Shown here piece by piece: positions 37,694 to 46,100 of a DNA stretch of 57,396 nt. This DNA is from Pseudomonas fuscovaginae SE-1. Lineage in GTDB: Bacteria > Pseudomonadota > Gammaproteobacteria > Pseudomonadales > Pseudomonadaceae. Both the position numbers and the translations under genes were made by a program. The stretch covers positions 1 through 57,396 of the forward strand of contig NZ_AQOH01000111.1 in assembly GCF_000364705.1 (NCBI RefSeq). The letters run 5' to 3'. The notes beneath the pieces are model-generated. The model searched no databases. It was not told where the DNA came from and saw only the letters and a program-made list of their open reading frames with translations. Position 1 is the stretch's first letter; every line of letters begins with the position of its first letter.

Positions 37694-37834
37694 ATTGCCA
37701 GAAGGCAAAGTGCTCGCTTCATTGCTTCCGTGTTTTGTGTAGGTGGTTTCTCTACCGCCTGTTTGACCCTCTACTCGTTCTTTTCCCTCGGCGAAAATCC
37801 CGGATCAAAGTCGTGCCCATGTAGAGGGAAATCC

Positions 37835-39127
37835 ATGTTCGATCCAGCCAACCAGCCGTTTTTCCGTCTGGATGTCGCCGGCTTGTCCCGTCCCCTGGCG
37901 GTCACTTCCTTCAGCGGTCGCGAGGCGGTCAGCGAGCTTTTCGCCTTCGAGCTGGACCTGCCCGGCGACACGCTCGGGACGGATCCGGACCGGCTGATGT
38001 ACCGCAGTTGCTTTCTGCGCCTGGGGGCTGCCGATGAGGGTATCCATGCACAGATCCAGGGTGTCAACCTGCGTTGTGCCGACCTGGCTCCGGGACACTG
38101 CCGGCTGTCCCTCGGACCACGACTGGGGCTGCTCGCGCAGCGGTTGCGTCGGCGTCTGTTCCAGCAACGCACGGTCCCGGGCATCATCGCCCAGGTGCTG
38201 GGTGAGCATGGTCTGCGCGATGACGCGTTTCGTTTTGTCCTCAAGGCGCGTTGCGTACCGCGACCGTATTGCGTGCAGTTCGATGAGTCCGATCTGGAGT
38301 TCGTGCAGCGGCTCTGCGCCGAGGAGGGTATCCACTTTCACTTCCAGCATTCGCGGGATAACCATCGGCTGGTGTTCAGCGATGGGCTGGGGGCCTTGCG
38401 GCGGACCGGGGAAGCACGTTTCTGCCCGGATGACGGGCCCGGCGTTGAGGAGTTCCAGGTCAGTCTGTCGGCGCGGTTGCATCGGCGCGGTGGGCGCAGC
38501 CAGGAGCTGGCGCAGGGTGAAAGCGATTTGCCCGGGCTTCACTGTGCGGCGTTTCTACCGCTGTCCGGCCACCCCCGCAAGGCGTGGAACCGCCTGTGGC
38601 TGATCACGGCGCTCGAGCATCGCGGCGACAGCAGCCCGCTCGAACCATGGGGGCCGTTCTACCGCAACCTGTTCAGGGCGACCTCCTGGGAGGTTGCCCC
38701 GCGCACTCCCCGCCGCTATCCGAAACCGCGGTTGTCCGGCCTGTTTCGGGCCCGGCTGGCCGCAGGCAAGCCGCGTACCCGCGATGATGGGCAAGCTTGG
38801 CTTGCCGTTCAGTTACGGGTCTTCTATCAGGGCGAGGGAGCCCGGCAGAACACCTGCCGGCTACCGCTCGACCGTCTGGCTGTGACCGACGTCGAGGCAT
38901 TCGTGGCGGGATTGGAGGAGGGCACGCCGCTATGGGTACGTTTCGTCGATGGCGATCCGGATCGGCCACGGATCATCGGGCGCGCCGATGCCCGGCAGTT
39001 GCAGGTGCAACCTGCCGGCGACCCGTTCTGTGAACTGTTGCGTACGGGGCACCCGCTGGTGCGGCTGTGCCCGCCGGCCCCCGACAGCCTGCCAGCCTCC
39101 TGTGGTTGCCGGGGTTGCCTGTCGTGA
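37835..39127 (+). CDS. Short VgrG-like type VI secretion protein without spike
   Basis: This 430-residue protein resembles the base of VgrG. It starts MFDPANQPFFRLDVAGLSR with AGGGA upstream. The gp27-like part shows RRRLFQQRTVPGIIAQVLGE and FDESDLEFVQRLCAEEGIHF. A reduced gp5 OB-fold ends with DGDPDRPRIIGRA. A full VgrG is usually 600 residues or more and continues into a beta-helical needle; this one instead ends in about 45 residues with a Pro/Cys-rich tail (SCGCRGCLS). It may be an adaptor, a truncated tip or a decayed copy. No other T6SS structural gene is in the window. It overlaps the DUF4123 gene by 4 bp. Confidence 0.8.
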   Translation: MFDPANQPFFRLDVAGLSRPLAVTSFSGREAVSELFAFELDLPGDTLGTDPDRLMYRSCFLRLGAADEGIHAQIQGVNLRCADLAPGHCRLSLGPRLGLLAQRLRRRLFQQRTVPGIIAQVLGEHGLRDDAFRFVLKARCVPRPYCVQFDESDLEFVQRLCAEEGIHFHFQHSRDNHRLVFSDGLGALRRTGEARFCPDDGPGVEEFQVSLSARLHRRGGRSQELAQGESDLPGLHCAAFLPLSGHPRKAWNRLWLITALEHRGDSSPLEPWGPFYRNLFRATSWEVAPRTPRRYPKPRLSGLFRARLAAGKPRTRDDGQAWLAVQLRVFYQGEGARQNTCRLPLDRLAVTDVEAFVAGLEEGTPLWVRFVDGDPDRPRIIGRADARQLQVQPAGDPFCELLRTGHPLVRLCPPAPDSLPASCGCRGCLS

Positions 39128-39903
39128 ACACGGAGGCGATGTGGCTGCTGCTGGATATCCCCACGGCCCCCGGTCTGGTGGCGGCGTTGCGGGAACGCTA
39201 TACGCATTACGAGAGCCACCTGCTGTTCGAAGGCACGCCGTTCCATGGCGTGCGCGACTGGGGGCCGCGGCTGCTCAGGCTGGCCGCGGATTGTCCGTTG
39301 GCGACGCTGAGCCAGGCCCGACCGGCGGCCTGGGGCGGCCTGTTCCTGCGTAGCCCGGCCCGGCCCGCCGTTCTGCTGGCCCATCTGCGGCAGATGCTGG
39401 TGGTACGTTTTGACGGCGAACATCAGGGCGTGATCAGCTACTACAACCCGCAGACCGCCAGCTACTTCTTCGACGGTGCCGACAGCCGTGAACTCAGCCG
39501 CTGGCTGGGGCCTATCAGCCTTGTCTATTGGTATGGCGGCACCTGGGCCGACAAGGCCGCCGGCTGTCTCGGCTGGCAGCAACTGATCAATCCGCGGTTG
39601 GATGGGGCGGCCCTCGGCGCCCGGGAAACCCTCAGCAGCGCACAGCAGCGGCGGCTGCAGGTGTGCGTGCTGGAGCGGCACGCCTACCAGTGGAGCCGAG
39701 CCAGCGGCCACGATTACACCTGGACTTGGCAACATCTGCAGGAGGGTATCGCCCAGGGATTTTGCGACAGCACCAGTCTCGATGACTGGTTGTGGTTGCG
39801 GGCGCAGTATCCGGCGGCATCATTCCCAGCCGGCCTGCCGGGTGATACGCCGGGCGAGCGTCTGGAAAACCTGCGCCTGGTCTGGATGCGGGCGCGGGGC
39901 TGA
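39124..39903 (+). CDS. DUF4123 (Tap-1 type) T6SS adaptor/chaperone
   Basis: This 259-residue protein looks like a DUF4123 adaptor, the type that loads an effector onto VgrG. The N-terminal stretch MWLLLDIPTAPGLVAAL and the later WGGLFLRSPARPAVLLAHLR, followed by FYNP-like SYYNPQTASYFFD, fit the family. A GTG at 39124 overlaps the vgrG stop (GTGA); an ATG at 39139 is the alternative. The gene for an effector normally follows directly, but here only a 24-codon frame does. Confidence 0.78.
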   Translation: MNTEAMWLLLDIPTAPGLVAALRERYTHYESHLLFEGTPFHGVRDWGPRLLRLAADCPLATLSQARPAAWGGLFLRSPARPAVLLAHLRQMLVVRFDGEHQGVISYYNPQTASYFFDGADSRELSRWLGPISLVYWYGGTWADKAAGCLGWQQLINPRLDGAALGARETLSSAQQRRLQVCVLERHAYQWSRASGHDYTWTWQHLQEGIAQGFCDSTSLDDWLWLRAQYPAASFPAGLPGDTPGERLENLRLVWMRARG

Positions 39904-39974
39904 TGGCCCGGATGTGGTGTTTCAGACGTGCCCATCTGAAGATGGCTGGCTCAGCTTTTCAGGGACAGTTCTGA
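39903..39974 (+). pseudogene. Short frame at the expected T6SS effector position, possible truncated cargo gene
   Basis: An ATG at 39903 overlaps the DUF4123 stop (TGATG) and opens a frame that stops after 23 residues (MARMWCFRRAHLKMAGSAF...). Tight stop-start overlaps are typical of DUF4123-effector gene pairs, so this could be the remaining 5' end of a lost effector gene. Sequence beyond it is less GC-rich and unrelated. The frame is very short and could be chance. Confidence 0.3.
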
Positions 39975-40124
39975 GACACCGCACCAGGGGCAACGCTCAG
40001 ATTCAAGGCTTGTAGCGTGACCGGTGCGGTGTCGAGAAAAATATGAGGTCCAGACAAATCTGCATGCGGGAGCCATTGAAATTCCCCCGTCAAACCCGCC
40101 ACCAAAAATAATTTCGGCAGAAGC

Positions 40125-40153
40125 TTGACCAGGGAGAACGATCGTTCTACTCT
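40125..40153 (+). promoter_or_regulatory. Promoter with palindromic operator before a decayed TetR gene
   Basis: TTGACC (40125-40130) and TACTCT (40148-40153) are separated by exactly 17 bp. The spacer ends in the perfect 12-bp palindrome GAACGATCGTTC (40136-40147), a typical TetR-family operator position. Predicted initiation at about 40160 coincides with the ATG of the broken tetR, suggesting a leaderless transcript. Confidence 0.6.
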
Positions 40154-40159
40154 GGCCGC

Positions 40160-40565
40160 ATGGAAAAGCCGATGACCCTGCACGCGGAAAAATGCTGGCT
40201 ACCGCGGAGAAGCTCATCTACGAAAATAGTATCCATGCCACTGGCATGGAGTTCTTGATAAAGAACTCTGGTGCATCACCTGAAAGTTTTTATCGCCATT
40301 TATCGAACAAAGGCGATATTGCACCGCGGCATTGAATGCACGGGGTGTACAGCTGGATGCCGTGCTGCGGACGTGAATGCGAAAACTGTAAACGTTCTCA
40401 AGAAGTCATGACTAACATTTTCGCCATGCTTGAAAGCCGGTTTTAATCAGGCATTTTTCGGGGATGGATTTAATTATTGCGACCGGGGTGGTTGGCGATG
40501 TAGGCGATCCTGTCCATCATGTCGCGAAGTTGCATGAACAAAAACTGCTTGACTATACATTGTAG
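40160..40565 (+). pseudogene. TetR-family regulator pseudogene with several frameshifts
   Basis: Fragments of one TetR repressor are readable in order but in different frames. The start MEKPMTLH lies at 40160. After a shift near 40183 comes MLATAEKLIYENSIHATGM, then SPESFYRHLSNKGDI, the family helix-turn-helix (to about 40327). After another shift comes ALNARGVQLDAVLRT, then VMTNIFAMLESRF (stop at 40446), then GMDLIIATGVVGDVGDPVHH and KLHEQKLLDYTL (stop at 40565). At least three frame changes rule out a working protein, while the promoter/operator upstream is intact. The intact DUF1348 gene downstream is a plausible former target. Confidence 0.75.
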
Positions 40566-40785
40566 CTGGTTGGTCGACTGGATGTCGAAACTCCAAGGTT
40601 CTTGCCAGTAACTTTTCTGTTGTTAAAGGGAGCGGTAACGGTGGCCCGCGTAATGGGTGGCTGCAGTGCTCTGGATAGCGTAAAGGTAACAGCTGAAATA
40701 TTGCTTGAAGCAGTATCGCGCGGAAGCGTTTAGAGTTCCAGAAATACTAACCTGAATGAAACATCCAAAAACTGGAGGCACCACC
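40566..40785. other. Gap between tetR remnant and DUF1348 gene
   Basis: This 220-bp stretch is richer in A and T than the core genes. No intact gene, repeat or convincing promoter was recognised. GGAGG at 40774-40778 is the ribosome-binding site of the next gene. Confidence 0.4.
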
Positions 40786-41262
40786 ATGTCCAATGCACCC
40801 GTTCGCCCGCCACTTCCTCCCTTCACTCGCGAATCGGCGATTGAAAAGGTTCGACTCGCTGAAGATGGCTGGAATAGCCGAGACGCAGAAAAAGTTTCGC
40901 TCGCCTATACGCTGGATACCAAATGGCGTAACCGCGCCGAGTTCGCGAGCAATCGCGAAGAGGCCAAGGGTTTTCTCACGCGCAAATGGAAAAAAGAGCT
41001 CGATTATCGTCTGATCAAAGAGCTCTGGGCCTTCACCGATAATCGCATCGCCGTTCGTTATGCTTACGAATGGCACGATGATTCGGGTAACTGGTTCCGC
41101 TCTTACGGCAACGAGAACTGGGAGTTCGAAGCGGATGGCCTGATGCACCGTCGCTTCGCTTGCGTCAATGACATGCCCATCAAGGAAAGTGAGCGTAAGT
41201 TCTTCTGGCCTCTGGGTCGCCGCCCTGATGATCATCCAGGTCTGACCGAACTTGGTCTGTAA
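40786..41262 (+). CDS. DUF1348 (NTF2-like/SnoaL fold) protein
   Basis: This 158-residue protein starts [13 protein letters not shown] with GGAGG 7 nt upstream. It carries the DUF1348 signature: [68 protein letters not shown] and [16 protein letters not shown]. The family has an NTF2-like fold, usually a small-ligand pocket, but no defined function. It often sits near TetR-type regulators, which fits the decayed tetR upstream. A hairpin lies just after the stop. Confidence 0.88.
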   Translation: MSNAPVRPPLPPFTRESAIEKVRLAEDGWNSRDAEKVSLAYTLDTKWRNRAEFASNREEAKGFLTRKWKKELDYRLIKELWAFTDNRIAVRYAYEWHDDSGNWFRSYGNENWEFEADGLMHRRFACVNDMPIKESERKFFWPLGRRPDDHPGLTELGL

Positions 41263-41271
41263 GCCATGCTG

Positions 41272-41303
41272 AACCTGATCCTTTACACGTAAAGGGTCAG
41301 GTT
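41272..41303 (+). terminator. Hairpin after DUF1348 gene
   Basis: AACCTGATCCTTTA (41272-41285) and TAAAGGGTCAGGTT (41290-41303) pair over 14 bp with one G-T wobble around CACG. The tail CTTATCTT is only partly T-rich. It starts 9 bp after the stop and is probably a terminator. Confidence 0.65.
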
Positions 41304-41379
41304 CTTATCTTGCAAAAATTCATTATCGATATTCGGGTTTCAATTGGCATGAACTTGCGCGCCAAAGGCAAATAAAGGG

Positions 41380-41574
41380 TCAATGACGACTCACTTCAAA
41401 TCCATTCATTCCGCTGCGTCGCTTGGCGATCTCGGCGAGTCTATCCGCGGGCCTTGTCTTCATACCCTGAGCGCCGTGTCGCTCTATTCTCCAGCGAAAC
41501 AAACTGTCAGGTGATTCGTACGGGTGGGCATCCCCCGTGAACGCGCATCTTGAGTCGCGCACCACCTCACTCAT
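41380..41574 (-). CDS. Possible small gene downstream of cynR (64 residues)
   Basis: A 64-codon frame starts at an ATG overlapping the cynR stop (ATGAGTGA), the layout of translational coupling. It reads [18 protein letters not shown] and ends [12 protein letters not shown]. The protein is basic, with no membrane segment, and I do not recognise a family. The overlap may be accidental. Confidence 0.3.
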   Translation of the reverse strand: MSEVVRDSRCAFTGDAHPYESPDSLFRWRIERHGAQGMKTRPADRLAEIAKRRSGMNGFEVSRH

Positions 41575-42454
41575 CGAGTTCGCGGGATACTTCCTTGGTC
41601 AGTTCAATAAAAACTCGCGCTGCTGCGCTCTGAAAGGCGTCTTTGCGACGCAAAAGGACGGCGGTTCGTTGCAAGCGTTCTGGCTCCAGTCTGATTGCCA
41701 CCAGGTCGTCGTGAACCGACACGAGTTTGGCCGGCAATAACGTCGACAGACGGGTCCGGCGGACAATTTCAATCACTGCCCCTATGGCATTGGCCTCCAT
41801 CTGCACGTGTGGACGAATGGCGTGCTTGCGGCAGTAGCGGTCGATTTGTTCGCGGGTGGCAAAATCCGTACTGAGCAGAACCAGAGATTCGGCACTGAGT
41901 TCCTGCAATCCAATGGACCGTTCCTCGGCCAGACGGTGTTGGCGGCTCACCACCAGAGCGAGGGTTTCGTTCAGCAAGGGGAGCGCGTCAATGTCCGGTG
42001 TATTTATTTCATCGAAAGCGATCCCTACATCCAGTTCTCCTGCCAAAAGCAGCTCCTCGATGCGTTCCTGAGAGATCTCTTTCACATTGAAGGTGATTTT
42101 CGGGTACCTGGAGTGAAATGCCTCGATCAGCGGACCCACCAGGTAGGTCGTGAACGTCGGTGTTACGGCCACGCGCAATGAGCCGCGAGTGAGGTTGCTC
42201 ACATCATGGATAGCGCTTTTGGCTTCCTGCAATTCCTGATAGGCACGGCGCGCATACAGAAGGTAGGCATCTCCCGCGTCAGTCAGACGCGTTGTGCGTC
42301 CCGAGCGATCGAACAATTGGGCGCCAAGGATTTCTTCCAATTGTTTTACCTGCTGCGAGAGGGCTGGCTGCGAGACGTGCAGCGCCGCTGCTGCCTTCGT
42401 GAAACTGAGATGTTCTGCAACCGCGAGGAAATACTGGATGTGGCGAGCAAGCAT
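41567..42454 (-). CDS. cynR: LysR-type activator CynR of the cyanate operon
   Basis: This 295-residue LysR regulator matches E. coli CynR closely by eye. It has the helix-turn-helix [20 protein letters not shown] then [20 protein letters not shown], and effector-domain stretches such as [36 protein letters not shown] and [11 protein letters not shown]. Start at 42454 is chosen because it matches CynR; an ATG four codons upstream is in frame. It is divergent from cynT, and cyanate would be the co-inducer. Confidence 0.93.
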   Translation of the reverse strand: MLARHIQYFLAVAEHLSFTKAAAALHVSQPALSQQVKQLEEILGAQLFDRSGRTTRLTDAGDAYLLYARRAYQELQEAKSAIHDVSNLTRGSLRVAVTPTFTTYLVGPLIEAFHSRYPKITFNVKEISQERIEELLLAGELDVGIAFDEINTPDIDALPLLNETLALVVSRQHRLAEERSIGLQELSAESLVLLSTDFATREQIDRYCRKHAIRPHVQMEANAIGAVIEIVRRTRLSTLLPAKLVSVHDDLVAIRLEPERLQRTAVLLRRKDAFQSAAARVFIELTKEVSRELDE

Positions 42455-42461
42455 GCTTTGT

Positions 42462-42498
42462 CTCATAAGATAATCTGATCTTACTCATAATAAATGAG
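42462..42498. promoter_or_regulatory. CynR-binding region between cynR and cynT
   Basis: CTCATAA occurs twice, at 42462-42468 and 42484-42490, 22 bp apart (two helical turns). TAAGAT/ATCTTA (42466-42471, 42478-42483) forms a LysR-type dyad between them, and CTCAT/ATGAG (42484-42488, 42494-42498) forms a second. The arrangement fits a LysR tetramer site controlling the divergent cyn genes. Confidence 0.5.
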
Positions 42499-42565
42499 AC
42501 TTTTACCTTATGTCATGTGCTGCTTAATCTTTGTCCCACACCCAGCGACATTGAGACAGCAACTC

Positions 42566-43225
42566 ATGAAAGCGATTATTGACGGTTTTCTGAAATTCCA
42601 AAAAAACGCCTTCCCCGAGCGGGTCAAACTGTTCAAGGACCTGGCCAACCAGCAGAGCCCAAAGGCACTGTTCATCTCTTGCTCTGACAGCCGACTGGTG
42701 CCTGAACTGGTCACCCAGCGCGAGCCAGGCGATCTGTTCGTCATCCGCAACGCCGGCAATATCGTGCCTTCGTATGGTCCGGAGCCGGGCGGCGTTTCGG
42801 CCTCTGTCGAATACGCGGTGGCTGGACTCAACGTCGCAGACATCGTGATCTGTGGCCACTCCGACTGCGGCGCGATGACCGCCATCGCAACGTGCAAGTG
42901 CCTGGATCACATGCCTGCCGTTGCCGGCTGGTTGCGTTACGCCGACTCGGCAAAGGTGGTCAACGAAGCCCGCAAACACCCCGATCAGCCGAGCAAAGTC
43001 GCTTCAATGGTGCGCGAAAACGTCATCGCGCAACTGGCCAACATCCAGACTCACCCATCCGTTCGCCTGGCGCTTGAAGAAGGCCGTGTGACTTTGCATG
43101 GCTGGATCTACGACATCGAGACCGGACGTATCGACGCCTTCGATGGCAGGACCGGGACTTTCGTGTCTCTTGCTGAAAACCCGGAAGTTCGCGCCGTTTC
43201 CCCGCAAGCCAGGCACGTCGCCTGA
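42566..43225 (+). CDS. cynT: Beta-class carbonic anhydrase CynT
   Basis: This 219-residue zinc enzyme hydrates CO2, keeping bicarbonate available for cyanase. It starts [20 protein letters not shown]. The zinc ligands are visible in [12 protein letters not shown] (Cys) and [12 protein letters not shown] (His, Cys). The length equals E. coli CynT. The upstream frame is open but not family-like, and the ribosome-binding site is weak. It is 39 bp before cynS and divergent from cynR. Confidence 0.95.
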   Translation: MKAIIDGFLKFQKNAFPERVKLFKDLANQQSPKALFISCSDSRLVPELVTQREPGDLFVIRNAGNIVPSYGPEPGGVSASVEYAVAGLNVADIVICGHSDCGAMTAIATCKCLDHMPAVAGWLRYADSAKVVNEARKHPDQPSKVASMVRENVIAQLANIQTHPSVRLALEEGRVTLHGWIYDIETGRIDAFDGRTGTFVSLAENPEVRAVSPQARHVA

Positions 43226-43264
43226 AACCTGTATCAACACCTTTACCTACTCAGGAGATCTACC

Positions 43265-43735
43265 ATGATCCAGACTCAAGCCACCCGTACCGCTCGCCAA
43301 GAACTGACCGAAACCATCATTCTGGCCAAGGCCCGCAAGGACCTCTCTTTCGCCGAGATCGTTGACGGTACCGGCCTGTCCGAGGCATTCGTCACTGCAG
43401 CCCTGCTCGGCCAGCACCCGCTGCCTGCCGCCGCTGCGAAGGTCGTTGGCGAGAAACTCGACCTCGATGCCGATCAAGTCGCTCTGCTGCAGTCGATGCC
43501 AATTCGCGGCAGCTTTTTCGACGGCGTGCCGTCCGACCCGACCATCTACCGTTTCTACGAAATGATGTCGGTCTACGGCACCACCCTCAAAGCGCTGGTT
43601 CACGAGAAGTTCGGCGACGGCATCATCAGCGCCATCAACTTCAAGCTGGATATCAAGAAAGTCGAGGATCCCGACGGTGGTCACCGCGCCGTGATCACCC
43701 TGGACGGCAAATACCTGCCTACCAAGCCTTTCTGA
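43265..43735 (+). CDS. cynS: Cyanate hydratase (cyanase) CynS
   Basis: This 156-residue enzyme decomposes cyanate with bicarbonate to ammonia and CO2. The start follows AGGAGA. The catalytic Arg and Glu lie in [16 protein letters not shown] and the catalytic Ser in [16 protein letters not shown], and the protein ends [10 protein letters not shown]. It decamerises in known cases. The pair cynTS without cynX or a cyanate ABC transporter suggests detoxification rather than nitrogen scavenging. Confidence 0.97.
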   Translation: MIQTQATRTARQELTETIILAKARKDLSFAEIVDGTGLSEAFVTAALLGQHPLPAAAAKVVGEKLDLDADQVALLQSMPIRGSFFDGVPSDPTIYRFYEMMSVYGTTLKALVHEKFGDGIISAINFKLDIKKVEDPDGGHRAVITLDGKYLPTKPF

Positions 43736-43744
43736 TGTAACTCA

Positions 43745-43768
43745 ACCCGGCGTCTGAAGGCGCCGGGT
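43745..43768 (+). terminator. GC-rich hairpin after cynS
   Basis: ACCCGGCG (43745-43752) and CGCCGGGT (43761-43768) are perfect complements around TCTGAAGG, 9 bp past the cynS stop. There is no T-tract, so it may protect the 3' end rather than terminate by itself. Confidence 0.55.
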
Positions 43769-43846
43769 CGCTCCCCAGTCCTTTATTGCCACTGAGCGCT
43801 GCCTGCGTGCTCTGGCCTTTTCACGCCCTCGATACAGGTGATTGCT

Positions 43847-44101
43847 ATGAAACTTTTACTCGTTTTATTCCTTGGCTGCCTTGGTTCTGCTGCAATGGCG
43901 GACGAGCAGGGTACTCAGGCCGCACAGGTGACGGTCGAGCCCTATCGGTATTCCCAGAACCTGGATATCGCGCACGTTGTGGCGATTTCTCAGGTACCCG
44001 ATGTCTGCGATGTGGTGCCGATGCATTTGACTTACGACGACTCCAATGGCGAACGGCATATCATGGAATACCACGTGATGGGCAATGGTTGTACGAACTG
44101 A
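43847..44101 (+). CDS. Small secreted DUF2790 protein
   Basis: This 84-residue protein has a signal peptide (MKLLLVLFLGCLGSAAMA-D) and the DUF2790 core VTVEPYRYSQNLDIAHVVAI then VCDVVPMHLTYDDSNGERH. Two cysteines (VCDV and NGCTN) could form a disulfide. AGGTG lies 6 nt before the ATG; an in-frame GTG three codons upstream is less likely. DUF2790 is common in pseudomonads and often multicopy, with no known function. It follows the cyn genes but has its own gap. Confidence 0.85.
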   Translation: MKLLLVLFLGCLGSAAMADEQGTQAAQVTVEPYRYSQNLDIAHVVAISQVPDVCDVVPMHLTYDDSNGERHIMEYHVMGNGCTN

Positions 44102-44103
44102 TC

Positions 44104-44154
44104 AGGCACCTGCACACTGCCTGCTGGCCACTGTTGGCAGCAGGGTCGGTGCCT
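44104..44154. promoter_or_regulatory. Nested hairpin after the DUF2790 gene
   Basis: Outer arms AGGCACC (44104-44110) and GGTGCCT (44148-44154) enclose inner arms CCTGCTGGCCA (44120-44130) and TGGCAGCAGG (44135-44144), paired with one bulge. It lies between two convergent genes and has no T-tract on either strand. A bidirectional transcription barrier is possible. Confidence 0.5.
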
Positions 44155-44188
44155 TCACACAAGGTTGTCTTGCGTCACTCGAGAGATC

Positions 44189-45538
44189 TCAGAGCGTCGG
44201 GTTGTTGAACCAGCGATTGCGTCGCTGCAGTTTCCAGGCGCAAGCGCCGAGGGTCAGGCTGCGCAGCAACATGAACAGCAGGAACGCGATCCACAGGCCG
44301 TGATTGCCGTAGCGGCTCAGGGCCCAGGCGAGGGGCAACGCGATCAACACGCTGGCGAGCATCGCGTCGCGCATCTCGCGGGCGCGGGTGGCGCCGATGA
44401 ACAGGCCGTCCAGCAGGTAGCTCCAGACCGCGACCAGCGGCAGCACGGCCAGGTATGGCAGGTAGCCGAAGGCGGTTTCGCGTACGCTGGGGATGTTGGT
44501 CTGCAGGGTGATGAACAGGTGTCCGCCGAGCAGGAACAGCAAGGCGAAGCCGAGGCTGGCCAGCAGTGACCAGCCGGCGGCGACGACCAGCGAGCGGCGC
44601 AGGGTCTGACGATCCCCGGCACCGATCGCATGCCCGCACAGCGCTTCAACCGCGTGGGCCAGGCCATCGAGGGCGTGCGCGGCCAGCAGCAGGCCGTTGA
44701 GCAGCAGGGCATTGGCGGCGACGGTGGCATCGCCCAGGCGGGCACCTTGTATCGTGATCAGGAAGAACACCGATTGCAGTGCCATGCTGCGGATGAAAAT
44801 GTCGCGGTTGACGGTGAGCAGCGGGCGCCAGCTCCGCCACGGGGCCAGGGCCGCCCAGGCCAGTTTGCCGGGGTAGCCGCGCAGGGCGTTGCCTGTCAGC
44901 GCCAGGCCGAGCAGGGCACCGCCCCACTCGGCGATGACCGACGCCCGCGCCGCGCCGACCACGCCCCATTCCAGGCCGAGCACGAACCACAGGTTAAGGG
45001 CGATGTTCATCAGATTGGTGGTCAGCAGGATCGCCAGCGGTGCCCGGGCATTCTGCGTGCCGAGGAACCAGCCGACCAGCGCGTAGCTGGCCAGGGCCGC
45101 CGGTAGCCCGAACAGGCGGGTGTTGAAGAAGTCCCGGGTCAGTTGCTGCAGTTCGACCGAGGGCTGCATGACTTGCAGCGCCAGGTGGCTGAAAGGCAGC
45201 GCGATGACCCCGAGAAACAGTGCCAGCAGCAGGCTCAGCAGCAGTCCCTGCAGGAGAATCTGTCGTAGTGCGGTACCGTCGCCACGCCCGGCCGCCTGGG
45301 CGGCGAAGCCGGTGGAGCCCATGCGCAGGAAGCCCATGGCCCAGGCCAGGAAAATGTACAGGCTGGCCCCCACCGCCACGGCGCCCAACTGGTGAGCGTG
45401 GGGCAGGTGGCCGATCACCGTGCTGTCGACCAGTGCCACCAGTGGAACGGAAATATTCGACAGAATCATCGGCGCGGCGAGCGCCCAGACCCTCTGGTGG
45501 GTAGGGCGGTCGCGCCAGTCAGTGAGCAGGGTGGACAT
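44189..45538 (-). CDS. MATE family efflux transporter, DinF-like
   Basis: This 449-residue inner-membrane protein has about 12 hydrophobic helices and the MATE/DinF layout. Examples are VWALAAPMILSNISVPLVAL at the N-terminus, GFLRMGSTGFAAQAAGRGD, and VWSYLLDGLFIGATRAREM. MATE pumps expel drugs or metabolites with Na+ or H+ antiport. The start at 45538 (MSTLLTDWRDRP) is chosen over an upstream in-frame start because it fits the family. The substrate is not inferable. Confidence 0.92.
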   Translation of the reverse strand: MSTLLTDWRDRPTHQRVWALAAPMILSNISVPLVALVDSTVIGHLPHAHQLGAVAVGASLYIFLAWAMGFLRMGSTGFAAQAAGRGDGTALRQILLQGLLLSLLLALFLGVIALPFSHLALQVMQPSVELQQLTRDFFNTRLFGLPAALASYALVGWFLGTQNARAPLAILLTTNLMNIALNLWFVLGLEWGVVGAARASVIAEWGGALLGLALTGNALRGYPGKLAWAALAPWRSWRPLLTVNRDIFIRSMALQSVFFLITIQGARLGDATVAANALLLNGLLLAAHALDGLAHAVEALCGHAIGAGDRQTLRRSLVVAAGWSLLASLGFALLFLLGGHLFITLQTNIPSVRETAFGYLPYLAVLPLVAVWSYLLDGLFIGATRAREMRDAMLASVLIALPLAWALSRYGNHGLWIAFLLFMLLRSLTLGACAWKLQRRNRWFNNPTL

Positions 45539-45589
45539 GCAGGCTCCTCGCAAGAGCACGCATTGTAGCGAGCGGACAGGCGGCGGTCG

Positions 45590-45883
45590 TCAGTGAATGA
45601 TCCAGCTCAACAGCCAGAGCCCGAGCAGCAGCCAGATGATGCCGAGGAAGATCGAGGCGCGCATGAAGGCCCGGACTGCCGAGTAGAGGAACATCAGGCC
45701 GACGATCAGGGCCAGGATGCTGATCAGCGAGGTATCCATGCCCAGGGCCCGGGCCAGGCCATCGACGAAGTGGCCACCGGCATGGGCGAGCAGGTCGAAG
45801 AGTCCACCCAGGCCGTCGACGATGAAACGGATTATTGACCCGAGCACCCGACCCAGCCACTCGAAAAAACCTTCTGCCTGCAT
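45590..45883 (-). CDS. Small hydrophobic membrane protein, 97 residues
   Basis: It starts MQAEGFFEWLGRVLGSIIRF at 45883 with AGGG upstream. Residues about 10-30 are an amphipathic helix, and two or three membrane helices follow (SLISILALIVGLMFLYSAV; SIFLGIIWLLLGLWLLSWII). No family was recognised. It lies 51 bp upstream of the MATE gene on the same strand, so they may be co-transcribed. Confidence 0.7.
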   Translation of the reverse strand: MQAEGFFEWLGRVLGSIIRFIVDGLGGLFDLLAHAGGHFVDGLARALGMDTSLISILALIVGLMFLYSAVRAFMRASIFLGIIWLLLGLWLLSWIIH

Positions 45884-45970
45884 GTGCTTACCCTGATGAG
45901 TATATGGCGACGGATTGTAGCCTTTGGCCATGGAACTGGCAGGCAGTTCCCGCAAGCATAGTGCCTTGGA

Positions 45971-46003
45971 CTGGACGGCCCCCGATAGTCAGGGGCTGTC
46001 CAG
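45971..46003. terminator. Strong hairpin between autotransporter and small membrane gene
   Basis: CTGGACGGCCCC (45971-45982) and GGGGCTGTCCAG (45992-46003) pair over 12 bp with one wobble. A second stem, GGAACTG/CAGTTCC (45932-45938 and 45944-45950), lies next to it. There is no T-tract, but the position fits the 3' end of the autotransporter mRNA. Confidence 0.5.
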
Positions 46004-46100
46004 GTTCATGGCGGTACGCAAAACAGGTGGTTGACATCATCCGGTGCAGCCGGCTGTCTCTGATTCTCCACCGCTGGTCCCGGCTCGTGGCGAGCCCGCT

